A stretch of 64,000 nt of DNA. It comes from Crocinitomicaceae bacterium. Lineage in GTDB: Bacteria; Bacteroidota; Bacteroidia; Flavobacteriales_D; Crocinitomicaceae. Every line of letters begins with the position of its first letter. Positions within the stretch are counted from its first letter, which is position 1. The position numbers and the translations under genes are program-made. The stretch lies in contig PAQM01000028.1 of the NCBI GenBank assembly GCA_002709305.1, forward strand, positions 1 to 64,000, written 5' to 3'. The notes beneath the pieces were generated by a model. That model saw only the letters and a list, made by a program, of their open reading frames with translations, was not told the DNA's origin and searched no databases. Positions 25,249 through 33,508 of this stretch are shown piece after piece.

Positions 25249-26529
25249 TTAATGAGAAATCCAAAGAGTTGGATTTAGACAAGTTACTTTGCTTCCTATG
25301 ACATGGTGTATTTCAAAATGAGCAATTGACATATTAACAGACTCACTTAATAATAAAGTTCCTATTACTTTTTTTGTGTCAATATTCATACCAGACTTAA
25401 CATAAGTATCTTGAAGATTACTATATACTGTTCTATAGTTCCCATGTTTAATAATAATAACTTTGCCGGCTCCTGGAATCTTTAATACACTAGTAACCTG
25501 ACCCTTAAATACCGCTCTTACTTGAGAATTTTTAGATGTACTAATGTCGATACCTCGATTGTTTGTTGTAACGTTTTTCAATGTTGGATGCAAATTCTTA
25601 CCAAAATTTTCTGTAATATTGCCTCTCTTAACTGGCCAAGGTAATCGGCCTTTATTTTTCTCAAAAGAAGCATTTAATTTATAGCTTTCTTTCGTCTCTA
25701 AAAATATTGATTCGCTACTTGAAGAATTCAAATTGTTCTTTGTGTCGGAAGATACTAATCGTTCGGCTTCTTCTTTTTTTCTTCTTGCTTCTTCAGCTGC
25801 AATTTCTTGACGAATCGCTTCATTAATTCTATCCCTTAAATTTCTCCTTAAACTCTCTTCTTTTGCTAATTTTGAGATTAATATATTTTCTTCATTTTTA
25901 AACTTTTGATATAAATATTCTTGATTTTTTCGATCAGATTCAATTTCAATCTTCTCATTTAATTTCTCTTGAATAATAGCACGTTTATGTTCTTTTTCCT
26001 TTTCAATTATTATTATCTCTTCCTTTATTAATTTCTGATGTTGTCTAATTGCTAAAAATTGTTTTTCTTGAATTTCTGCAATATACTCCAAGTATTTTAT
26101 TCGCTTTAAAGCTTCAAAATAACTCCCAGAAGAGAAAATAAACATCATTTTTCCATATATATTTCGGTGTTTATATGCATATATTAACAATTTTTGATAC
26201 TGTTTTTTTAGTTGATTTATCTTTTCATATAATAACTCTATTTGTTGAGCTTTACTTTTTAAACTTAATTCAGCCGCGCGAATCTGATTGTCATAATTTT
26301 TTAATAACTGCTCACGATAAAAAATTTGATTTTTAATAACCTTTAGTTCATCTAATGATGTCTCTTTAGCAGATTTACTTTTAGATAAAAGAAATTTTGT
26401 GTCAGATATTTTCTGTTCCAACCTAGATTGCTCTCGTTTCAATTTATCACTAGTCTTTTGGGAAAAACCAATGGATGTGTATAATAATAAATAAATTAAA
26501 ACTATTTTACCTACAATTTTCATATCCAT
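25249..26529 (-). CDS. EnvC-like murein hydrolase activator (M23 domain, degenerate site)
   Basis: 426 aa. Signal peptide (~1-23), then two long coiled coils (~25-100 and ~130-255), a low-complexity linker, and a C-terminal LytM/M23 domain (~305-426). In active M23 enzymes the first zinc-ligand segment reads HxGxD; here it is NRGID (NNRGIDIS), so the first His is lost. The HxH pair reads IAHFEIHH, with only one His in place. This resembles EnvC, whose LytM domain is non-catalytic and activates amidases at the septum. It overlaps the DUF4292 gene by 23 nt at its start. The block order flippase, dut, nucleotidyltransferase, TPR, DUF4292, EnvC is familiar in Bacteroidota. Confidence 0.88.
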   Translation of the reverse strand: MDMKIVGKIVLIYLLLYTSIGFSQKTSDKLKREQSRLEQKISDTKFLLSKSKSAKETSLDELKVIKNQIFYREQLLKNYDNQIRAAELSLKSKAQQIELLYEKINQLKKQYQKLLIYAYKHRNIYGKMMFIFSSGSYFEALKRIKYLEYIAEIQEKQFLAIRQHQKLIKEEIIIIEKEKEHKRAIIQEKLNEKIEIESDRKNQEYLYQKFKNEENILISKLAKEESLRRNLRDRINEAIRQEIAAEEARRKKEEAERLVSSDTKNNLNSSSSESIFLETKESYKLNASFEKNKGRLPWPVKRGNITENFGKNLHPTLKNVTTNNRGIDISTSKNSQVRAVFKGQVTSVLKIPGAGKVIIIKHGNYRTVYSNLQDTYVKSGMNIDTKKVIGTLLLSESVNMSIAHFEIHHVIGSKVTCLNPTLWISH

Positions 26530-27313
26530 CAGGTATTATAAAATTTATTTTCTCGGGTTGGTTAAATCGTATCTTTTTAGACTGAAGTTGAATGGAGATA
26601 GTATTTCCTGGAATGTCTATTTGTATATCTAACTCATTAGGTATAAAATATGAATCAACTACTTTATAAGATTTATAATCTAACTTAATTGATATTTTTT
26701 TATCAGGAAAAACTAAAAGTACTTGCTTTAATTTTTTTAAATCTTCTGTCAATGAATAATACTTTATAACATCTGATTGACTTTTTTTCTTCAACTTTTT
26801 TACTTCACGTTTATTGTGTGAACTAACTATATAATTATATGGATCCTGAACTCTATAATACTTAGTTTGGTCTTTAAATCCTAAAGGGGAACCTAATAAT
26901 ATCTGCTCTATATTTAAAGAACTAAATTGAAGCCCAAAACTATCTAGTAAATATGTATTGTGTTTCTCTATAAAACATTTTTGATCCTTAATAACTAACC
27001 ACAAAGAATCTTTGGTAAATAACGCATTTAAAACAGGTATACGCATAAAAGTAATTAATGCATTAACAGCGCTATCTCGAGTCATTCTAATTGAGGTTTT
27101 GAAAGAAACCTTCTGTGCTGAATCTTTATACTTGGTTGAAAATTTTGTATAAAAATGAGTATATTCTTTTGATGAAAGACTATCTAAAACACTAAATATT
27201 TGGTTATCTTTTACCTTATCAAGTTTTTGAGCCAATAACCCAAAATTATTCACAAAAAATGTTAATAATAATAGGCATAAAATACTAAGGTTTTTATTAG
27301 AAAACTGGATCAT
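26507..27313 (-). CDS. DUF4292 domain exported protein
   Basis: 268 aa with an N-terminal signal peptide (~8-29, ending FGLLAQ). The body fits DUF4292: an early strand pair (FYTKFSTKY...VSFKTSIRMTRDS), the LITFMRIPVLNALFTKDSLWLV segment (~88-109), and a C-terminal alternation of strands (ISIKLDYKSYKVV, LDIQIDIPGNTISIQLQSKKI). The fold is LolA/LppX-like in appearance, which would suit lipid or lipoprotein handling in the periplasm, but the function is not established. It overlaps the TPR gene by 17 nt and EnvC by 23 nt, so tight translational coupling is expected. Confidence 0.8.
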   Translation of the reverse strand: MIQFSNKNLSILCLLLLTFFVNNFGLLAQKLDKVKDNQIFSVLDSLSSKEYTHFYTKFSTKYKDSAQKVSFKTSIRMTRDSAVNALITFMRIPVLNALFTKDSLWLVIKDQKCFIEKHNTYLLDSFGLQFSSLNIEQILLGSPLGFKDQTKYYRVQDPYNYIVSSHNKREVKKLKKKSQSDVIKYYSLTEDLKKLKQVLLVFPDKKISIKLDYKSYKVVDSYFIPNELDIQIDIPGNTISIQLQSKKIRFNQPEKINFIIPDGYENCR

Positions 27314-29033
27314 AGTACTTTTTATCTTCTATTTTCTTTAATAAAATTTTATTATCTGAATTTAATTCTTTAGCCTTTTGCCATAAATCAATTGATTTAT
27401 TTATCTGCCCTAATTTGAAATAAACATCGCCTAAATGCTCTAAAATATTTTTGTCATTTTCTTTTAATTTAGCTGCCTTTTGCAACTGAATTAATGCTCC
27501 ATCATAATCTCCTTTTTGAAATAAAATTAATCCATATGTATCTATAAATTTTGGGTTAGATGAAGCGGACTTATTATCTCCTGAACTACCAGATGCGCCA
27601 ATAATCTGAATTGCGAGAGACTCCGCTAGCTCTAAGTCTTCTCTATTAATTGCTAGTTGAAAGGCAAAATTATTACGAATAAAAGTATTTTTACTATCTA
27701 TAATTAACGCCTTTTGAAAACTCTTTTTACCATTCACAAAATCTTTTAGACCAAAATATGCCTCTCCCAATTGTGCGAAAAAGTCTGCTTCTAATTGATT
27801 ATCATTAACTACTAATTCCTTTCCATAAGATAATAACTCTAATGCTTCGTTATATTTTTTTAATTTGTTCGCACTAATTCCATTTAATAAATAGACTGTT
27901 GTTGATGTAGGAAAAAAAGTTAAACATTCCTTACTATGTTTATATAAATTTTCAAATTCTCCCTTCTGATACTCCATAATAAGAACCTCGTTCCATATTG
28001 GATAACGTGTTTTATCATAATTAAGAGACTCTCTATAAGCTTCCAATGCTTCATCATTTTTCTTAGCACGTATTAAATAATCCCCCTTAATTGAGTGGGC
28101 TTTTGCCTCTTGAGGATATAAATCTACCAATATATCAATTAGATTATAAAATTGAGCTTCAATATTAAAGTTTGTCTCTAATATGTTTATTAAAATTTTC
28201 ATTTTAGTATCAAGCGTAACAGCTTTACTTTTAAAAGCCAAAATTAGCTCCTGAAAAGATTCTTCATTATTTCCTTCTTGCTTATAAATATCTGATAAAG
28301 CTAAATGCGCACGACCATTATTTGGATCAGCTAAAACTAATTCTTTTAACATTTTAACACCTTTATCAACTTCATTTAACTTAAAATAATAATCTACATA
28401 TAAAGCTATCAACTGAGGATTATTAGAATAAAAATTTCGAGCATTATCCAACTCAAGAATCGCCTTTTTATAATCTTTCATCTCCATTAAAACCTTATGT
28501 TTTTTTATAGATAAAGGAAGACTTATTCCTACTTGATCTTCAACTCCATTTAATACATCAATTGCTTTATTGTATTCTCCTATTTTTAATAGTACTTCTG
28601 CATAAGTAAATTGTAGCTCAATATTTCTTGGTTTTAATTTGACCAAATCATCAAATTTTTCTGCTGATTTTTCAAATTCTTCAATTTCATAATACATATA
28701 TGCTAGCTCTTCAAAGTACCATTCATTATCAGAATCAATTTCGGATGCCTTTATGATATAATCAGCGGACTTATCAATATTACCATAAGAAAACTCTAAT
28801 TGGGATAATAGATAATAAACAGCAGCATCATCTTTTCTTAGAGACAAACAATATTCAAGTTTTTTAATTGATTCCAGATTTCTACCAGCAATTTTTAACC
28901 GGATTGCTTGATGGAAAGCACTGATATATGGATAATCAGAAGATGTGATATTTGAATCAGTAACTATTTTATTTGAACCACAAGAGAAGGTGAACAAAAA
29001 TAATCCAATTATATATATATATACTTTATCCAT
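27297..29033 (-). CDS. TPR-repeat lipoprotein
   Basis: 578 aa. It begins with a lipoprotein signal peptide (lipobox LFTFSC, Cys18). At least ten TPR units follow, for example SADYIIKASEIDSDNEWYF, ALEAYRESLNYDKTRYPIW and SIDLWQKAKELNSDNKIL, each with the small/large residue pattern at positions 8, 20 and 27. TPR proteins are scaffolds for protein complexes; as a lipoprotein facing the periplasm it could organise envelope assembly. It overlaps the nucleotidyltransferase gene by 8 nt and DUF4292 by 17 nt. The partner is unknown. Confidence 0.85.
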   Translation of the reverse strand: MDKVYIYIIGLFLFTFSCGSNKIVTDSNITSSDYPYISAFHQAIRLKIAGRNLESIKKLEYCLSLRKDDAAVYYLLSQLEFSYGNIDKSADYIIKASEIDSDNEWYFEELAYMYYEIEEFEKSAEKFDDLVKLKPRNIELQFTYAEVLLKIGEYNKAIDVLNGVEDQVGISLPLSIKKHKVLMEMKDYKKAILELDNARNFYSNNPQLIALYVDYYFKLNEVDKGVKMLKELVLADPNNGRAHLALSDIYKQEGNNEESFQELILAFKSKAVTLDTKMKILINILETNFNIEAQFYNLIDILVDLYPQEAKAHSIKGDYLIRAKKNDEALEAYRESLNYDKTRYPIWNEVLIMEYQKGEFENLYKHSKECLTFFPTSTTVYLLNGISANKLKKYNEALELLSYGKELVVNDNQLEADFFAQLGEAYFGLKDFVNGKKSFQKALIIDSKNTFIRNNFAFQLAINREDLELAESLAIQIIGASGSSGDNKSASSNPKFIDTYGLILFQKGDYDGALIQLQKAAKLKENDKNILEHLGDVYFKLGQINKSIDLWQKAKELNSDNKILLKKIEDKKYYDPVF

Positions 29034-30045
29034 CTATAGTTGTATAATCACCTACACTCAAATCTCGGGCCAAACCATCATAATAAACATGTGAACCAAT
29101 CATAGAATCCCTAAGTATTGCATTTTTTATCGTTGTTGAATGCTGTATTATTGTTTTTTTGATTACACTATCTGAAACGACAGTATCTTTACCGATAGAA
29201 GTATAAGGACCAACAATAGAATTAATTAATTCGACATTTTCATCAATGAAACATGGCTCTATAATAATTGAATTCTGCATTTTAATAGACTTTGATATTA
29301 AATTTTCTCCATTCCTCATATCATTTTCTAAAACTAAAGCATTTGTTTCAACTGTAACTTGCTTATTCCCACAATCCATCCATTGTTTTACTTTACCTGT
29401 CTTAAAAACCTTACCCTTTGATATCATATTCTTAATCCCATCATTAATTTGATATTCCCCTCCATTAGTAATCTCATTATCTATTATTGACTGAAGTTCC
29501 ATTTTAAGCTCTCCGACTTCTTTAAAATAATAAATCCCTATTGCTGCTAAATCACTTATAAATTTAGTTGGCTTTTCAACTAAACTTATGATGTCCTGAC
29601 TTTCATTTAATTGAACAACTCCATATGACTCAGGATTATTTACTTTCTTAACCCAAATAACTGAATCAGCTGTTTCATCTAATTTAAAATCGGCCTGAAT
29701 CAATGTGTCAGCATAAGCAATCACCGCAGGGCCAAATAAGGATTCTTTAGCACACATAATTGCATGTCCTGTCCCCATTGGTTTTTCTTGACGATAAATT
29801 GACGCTTTTGCTCCTATTGATTCTGCAAGCTGAGTTAATCTTTTTACTACATCGTCACCAAAGAACGCGGGATCTCCTATGATGAATGCCACTTCATCTA
29901 CTTTTTGGTCTACAATTTTAGCAATATCTTTTATTAAGCGATTTACAATTGACTGACCAGCAACTGAGACTAATGGTTTAGGAACTTTTAATGTATGAGG
30001 TCTTAGTCTACTCCCTCTTCCTGCCATTGGAACAATAATTTTCAT
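29026..30045 (-). CDS. sugar nucleotidyltransferase with hexapeptide tail
   Basis: 339 aa, cytoplasmic. The N-terminal domain has the NTP_transferase signature MAGRGSRLRPHTLKVPKPL (~7-25), which binds the nucleotide, and the metal-binding Asp in AYADTLI (~113). The C-terminal ~90 residues form a left-handed beta-helix-like tail of hexapeptide repeats (ELINSIVGPYTSIGKDTVVSDS). The family makes NDP-sugars such as dTDP-glucose, UDP-glucose or GDP-mannose from sugar-1-phosphates. The exact substrate is not readable from the motifs. It lies between dut and the TPR gene, overlapping the latter. Confidence 0.85.
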   Translation of the reverse strand: MKIIVPMAGRGSRLRPHTLKVPKPLVSVAGQSIVNRLIKDIAKIVDQKVDEVAFIIGDPAFFGDDVVKRLTQLAESIGAKASIYRQEKPMGTGHAIMCAKESLFGPAVIAYADTLIQADFKLDETADSVIWVKKVNNPESYGVVQLNESQDIISLVEKPTKFISDLAAIGIYYFKEVGELKMELQSIIDNEITNGGEYQINDGIKNMISKGKVFKTGKVKQWMDCGNKQVTVETNALVLENDMRNGENLISKSIKMQNSIIIEPCFIDENVELINSIVGPYTSIGKDTVVSDSVIKKTIIQHSTTIKNAILRDSMIGSHVYYDGLARDLSVGDYTTIDG

Positions 30046-30070
30046 GTTTTTTATTTTAAGTTACGAATAA

Positions 30071-30526
30071 CTATTTAACTCCGGTACTACCAAAACCTCC
30101 CGCACCCCGAATAGTATCTGTAAGTTGAATAGCTTCTTCCCATATTACCTGTTTTACTTCAGCAAAAACAAGTTGGGCTATTCTCTCTCCATCCTCTATA
30201 ACAAAACTTTTATCTGAAAGATTAATCAATATAACACCTATTTCACCTCGATAGTCTGCATCTATAGTTCCAGGAGCATTTAAAACAGAAATCCCTTTTT
30301 TCAATGCTAATCCACTTCGAGATCTTACTTGACATTCACAACCAACAGGAATTTCAATAAATAATCCTGTCTTAACCAAAACTCTTTCTAATGGGTTTAA
30401 TTTAATAGGCTTATCTATATTTGCTCTCACATCCAAACCAGCAGAAGCAGTTGTTTCATAAGAAGGGAGAACATGTTTTGATTTATTTACTACCTTAACT
30501 TTCATACTAATTTCTAAATGACTCAA
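30071..30526 (-). CDS. dut: dUTP diphosphatase
   Basis: 151 aa trimeric dUTPase with all five motifs: 1 AGLDVRANI (~29), 2 [11 protein letters not shown] (~68), 3 [19 protein letters not shown] (~84-102), 4 GERIAQLVF (~118) and 5 [10 protein letters not shown] (~140, closing the active site). It hydrolyses dUTP to dUMP and pyrophosphate, which keeps uracil out of DNA and feeds thymidylate synthesis. The start may be the internal ATG that gives MKVKVVNKS, seven codons downstream. It sits 25 nt upstream of the nucleotidyltransferase, in a conserved cluster of unrelated functions. Confidence 0.96.
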   Translation of the reverse strand: MSHLEISMKVKVVNKSKHVLPSYETTASAGLDVRANIDKPIKLNPLERVLVKTGLFIEIPVGCECQVRSRSGLALKKGISVLNAPGTIDADYRGEIGVILINLSDKSFVIEDGERIAQLVFAEVKQVIWEEAIQLTDTIRGAGGFGSTGVK

Positions 30527-30597
30527 AAATAAGAATTTTAGATTCTTGAAAAAACATAAAAGTCTTGGTTCATAAAGAAGTTACTAACTATCAATCG

Positions 30598-32052
30598 TTA
30601 GTTTTTTTTTAGCTTAGGTCTCTCTATAAACCAAAATAAAAAAATGTAAAATACAATTAAGCTATTATGAAAAATAAACTTTTCCCAAGAAAAAATTCCT
30701 GGATCAATATCAATAATAAAAGCAACAAAAAATATAATTAAAGAAAAGCCGAAATATAATAAGAACTTCCTTAGGTTATAATTTATAGGATAATATTTTT
30801 GACCTAAAAAATACGATGCTATCATCTGCCCCCCATATACAAACATAGTTACCCATGCACAAGCCCAAAAACCGTAAATCGGAATAAAAATAAAGTTGAG
30901 TAAAATTGTAACAAAACCTCCTAAAATTGCTATAAATGCTCCATATTTTGTCTGCCCACTGAGCTTATACCAAATAGATTGGTTCAAATAGATTCCATAA
31001 AATACATTCGCAATCAAAAGTATTGGGACAACATTCAAACCTACCCAAAATTCTTCATTACGAATAAAATGCTTAAATACATCAATATTTAGACTTACAG
31101 TTATAAATATTAAACAAACAAACGCAACAAAATAATTCATTATTTTCGAATACATATTTTTACTGCCTTTCTTTTTTTCTTGAGCAAAGAAAAAAGGTTC
31201 TGCTGCATAACGATAAGCTTGTAAGAAAATCGTTACTATCATTGCTAATTTATAGCATGCGCTATAAATACCAAGCTGAGTCTCAGATTCTCTCAATGTT
31301 AACCCTCCTTTATTATAAAGTACCTGTTTAAGCATTGCACGATCAATGGTTTCATTAATTATCCCAGCAAAACCAGCAATAACTAGAGGTAAAGAATACT
31401 TAAACATTTCTCTAACCAATTCACGGTTATAATGTAATTTTAATCCAAAATAATCTTTATATGTAGCAATTGGTTTAATAAAAGATGCTAATAGATTAGC
31501 AACCAAAATGAATAAGATTCCTTGTTCTGGATTTTCCTTATTAAAAAAACCGTACAGAAAAACTAAATTCAAAGTAATATTTAAAATAATTGAAGAAAAA
31601 TGTATCGTCGCAAATCTAACAGCCTTATTGTCTGCACGTAATTTTGCCATAGGCATAGCAGATGTAGCATCTATAGCAACTATTAAAGCAAGTAATATAA
31701 TATAAATTGCATGGTCATTATACAATAAAATATTTGCAATTTGTTGATTAAATAAAAATATGATTAAAAGAAAAATTAAATTAAAAACTATAACTGTTAA
31801 AAAGCTGCTCTGAAAGACTTCTTTTTTGTTTTCTTTTAAATTTATAAACTTAAAAAATGCTGTCTCCATACCAAATGTGAGAAGTACTATTAAAAAAGCA
31901 ACTAACGCATATAGTTCTGATATCTTTCCATACTCATAAACTGGTAAAAGAGAAGTATAAATAGGGACTAACATATAATTCAATAATCTACCAACTATTG
32001 ATGGTAAACCATAAATGGCAGTTTGACCTAATAAATTCTTAATCGGATTCAA
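30598..32052 (-). CDS. oligosaccharide flippase family protein (Wzx-like)
   Basis: 484 aa with about 14 membrane helices, the MOP/MATE-like layout of Wzx flippases. N-terminal AIYGLPSIVGRLLNYMLVPIYTSLLP (~12-37) is the typical start of the polysaccharide biosynthesis family. A central cytoplasmic stretch (~228-260, including ETIDRAMLKQVL) is also typical. Wzx proteins move lipid-linked oligosaccharide units from cytoplasmic to periplasmic face, where Wzz/Wzy enzymes such as those at 22003-24435 would act. It starts 1 nt from the stop of the upstream crotonase gene. Confidence 0.88.
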   Translation of the reverse strand: MNPIKNLLGQTAIYGLPSIVGRLLNYMLVPIYTSLLPVYEYGKISELYALVAFLIVLLTFGMETAFFKFINLKENKKEVFQSSFLTVIVFNLIFLLIIFLFNQQIANILLYNDHAIYIILLALIVAIDATSAMPMAKLRADNKAVRFATIHFSSIILNITLNLVFLYGFFNKENPEQGILFILVANLLASFIKPIATYKDYFGLKLHYNRELVREMFKYSLPLVIAGFAGIINETIDRAMLKQVLYNKGGLTLRESETQLGIYSACYKLAMIVTIFLQAYRYAAEPFFFAQEKKKGSKNMYSKIMNYFVAFVCLIFITVSLNIDVFKHFIRNEEFWVGLNVVPILLIANVFYGIYLNQSIWYKLSGQTKYGAFIAILGGFVTILLNFIFIPIYGFWACAWVTMFVYGGQMIASYFLGQKYYPINYNLRKFLLYFGFSLIIFFVAFIIDIDPGIFSWEKFIFHNSLIVFYIFLFWFIERPKLKKN

Positions 32053-32829
32053 TTATTTTCTAAAATTAGGTTTTCTCTTTTCTAAAAATGCTTTTGTTCC
32101 TTCTTTAAAATCTGATGTTCCAAAACACTTTCCAAATTCCTCAACTTCTATATTATAACCATTAACCCCTTCTTTATAATTTGCGTTAATAGATTTAATT
32201 GCTGAAGCAATTGCTGATCCTGAATTATTCAAAATTGACAAAGCAATAGCCTCTGTCTTTTCCATTAGTTCATTATATTCAACAACATGATTTACTAGGC
32301 CTAATCTTAATGCTTCATCTGCTTTAATCATACCTGCTGTAAAAACCATTTCATTTGCCTTACCACGTCCAACTAACTGGGCCAATCTCTGTGTCCCTCC
32401 ATACCCAGGGATAACTCCAAGACTAACCTCTGGCAAACCCATTCTAGCATTAGAAGATGCTATACGAATATGTGAACACATTGCAAGTTCTAGACCACCG
32501 CCTAAAGCAAATCCATTAATAGCTGCGATAATAGGTTTAGAACAATTCTCAATATATGTAAACAATAGCTCCTGACCTTTTTTAGCAAGGTTACCTCCTT
32601 GTGAAATTGTGAAATCTGCAAATTCCTTTATATCAGCTCCAGCAACAAATGACTTTTCTCCTGCACCTGTCAAAATAATAACACCTATATTTAAATTATC
32701 TTCAGCTAATTTAATTGCTGTATGTAATTCTTCTATAGTATCCTTATTTAAAGCATTCAATTGCTTCGGTCTATTAATAGTAATTATGTTGATTTTATTC
32801 TTTTCTTCTACAACTATGTTCTTATACAT
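32053..32829 (-). CDS. enoyl-CoA hydratase/isomerase (crotonase family)
   Basis: 258 aa. Crotonase hallmarks: AGEKSFVAGADIKEFAD (~56-72, oxyanion residues around AGAD), NGFALGGGLELAMCSHIRIAS (~105-125, second oxyanion Gly) and PEVSLGVIPGYGGTQRL (~133-149, with catalytic Glu) and the ADEALRLGLV helix (~170). This is the profile of short-chain enoyl-CoA hydratase, which adds water to trans-2-enoyl-CoA, for example crotonyl-CoA in beta-oxidation. It lies 6 nt downstream of hemJ and 1 nt upstream of the flippase gene, an assorted operon. Confidence 0.92.
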   Translation of the reverse strand: MYKNIVVEEKNKINIITINRPKQLNALNKDTIEELHTAIKLAEDNLNIGVIILTGAGEKSFVAGADIKEFADFTISQGGNLAKKGQELLFTYIENCSKPIIAAINGFALGGGLELAMCSHIRIASSNARMGLPEVSLGVIPGYGGTQRLAQLVGRGKANEMVFTAGMIKADEALRLGLVNHVVEYNELMEKTEAIALSILNNSGSAIASAIKSINANYKEGVNGYNIEVEEFGKCFGTSDFKEGTKAFLEKRKPNFRK

Positions 32830-32835
32830 CTCTAT

Positions 32836-33387
32836 CTAATTAATTTTCTGTTTTTTATCTTTAAATCGTTTATACATTTTTATAACAATCATTAACCCTA
32901 AAGCTACTGCAAAAAAAGAAATTGTTCCCTTTATCCAATTCATTGAATGTTTTAGTGAGACAATAAATACAATGATAACAAGAAATAAAGTAGCAACTTC
33001 ATTCCACAACCTTAATTTAGTGGATGTCCAATTGAACTTCCCTCTACTGAAACTAACAAGAATTTTTTGACAAATAAAATGATAAATTAACAACAACAGC
33101 ACAAAAGACAACTTAATATGCATCCAAGTTGCATTAATATAATAATCTGGAATTAATAAAATCATCCAAATTCCAAAAATAATTGTTAAAAGCATAGCTG
33201 GTGTAGTAATAATCCACCAAAGCCTCCTTTCCATAATTTCAAATTGATTTGATAAAATTTCCTTCTCAACTTTATCCTTGTCTTGAGCTTCAACATGATA
33301 GATAAACAAACGGACAACATAAAAAAGTCCAGCAAACCAAGAAACTACAAAAATTATATGTAAAGCTTTTACCGTTGCAAAATCCAT
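32836..33387 (-). CDS. hemJ: protoporphyrinogen oxidase HemJ (CopD/UPF0093 family)
   Basis: 183 aa from the ATG at 33385-33387 (an ATG eleven codons upstream adds a non-conserved stretch). Four or five membrane helices. HemJ hallmarks: KALHIIFVVSWFAGLFYVVRLFIYH (~6-30) with conserved His and Arg, the RRLWWIITTPAMLLT segment (~52-66), HIKLSFVLLLLIYHF (~87-101) and LRLWNEVATLF (~118-128). HemJ oxidises protoporphyrinogen IX to protoporphyrin IX for haem synthesis. It precedes the crotonase gene by 6 nt. It is divergent from lysS (121 nt between starts). Confidence 0.88.
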   Translation of the reverse strand: MDFATVKALHIIFVVSWFAGLFYVVRLFIYHVEAQDKDKVEKEILSNQFEIMERRLWWIITTPAMLLTIIFGIWMILLIPDYYINATWMHIKLSFVLLLLIYHFICQKILVSFSRGKFNWTSTKLRLWNEVATLFLVIIVFIVSLKHSMNWIKGTISFFAVALGLMIVIKMYKRFKDKKQKIN

Positions 33388-33483
33388 AATGTAAAGATAA
33401 CTTGATTTCTTTATTATCAATACTTAAAATAATTTGTATTGTAATAATTAAAAATAAAAAATTCATCATTATTACTAAATAAT

Positions 33484-33491
33484 TATCTTTA
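33484..33491 (+). promoter_or_regulatory. candidate -7 box for lysS
   Basis: TATCTTTA, one mismatch from TAnnTTTG, lies 17 nt upstream of the lysS start in the divergent gap with hemJ. Confidence 0.35.
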
Positions 33492-33508
33492 CTTAGATTA
33501 ATACTTAT

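Noticed and set aside
30584-30610. A hairpin with T-run (ACTAAC...GTTAGT then T8) at the end of the flippase gene.
   Set aside because: The T-run follows only on the plus strand, where no plus-strand gene ends nearby; on the minus strand it is an A-run before the stem, so it is not a terminator for the flippase.
24440-32052. A possible complete O-antigen biosynthesis island.
   Set aside because: Wzz, the ligase, a flippase and a nucleotidyltransferase are present, but the flippase-to-EnvC run also contains dut and other housekeeping genes in an order familiar from Bacteroidota cores, and only stray glycosyltransferases occur elsewhere. It is not a single strain-specific O-antigen locus.
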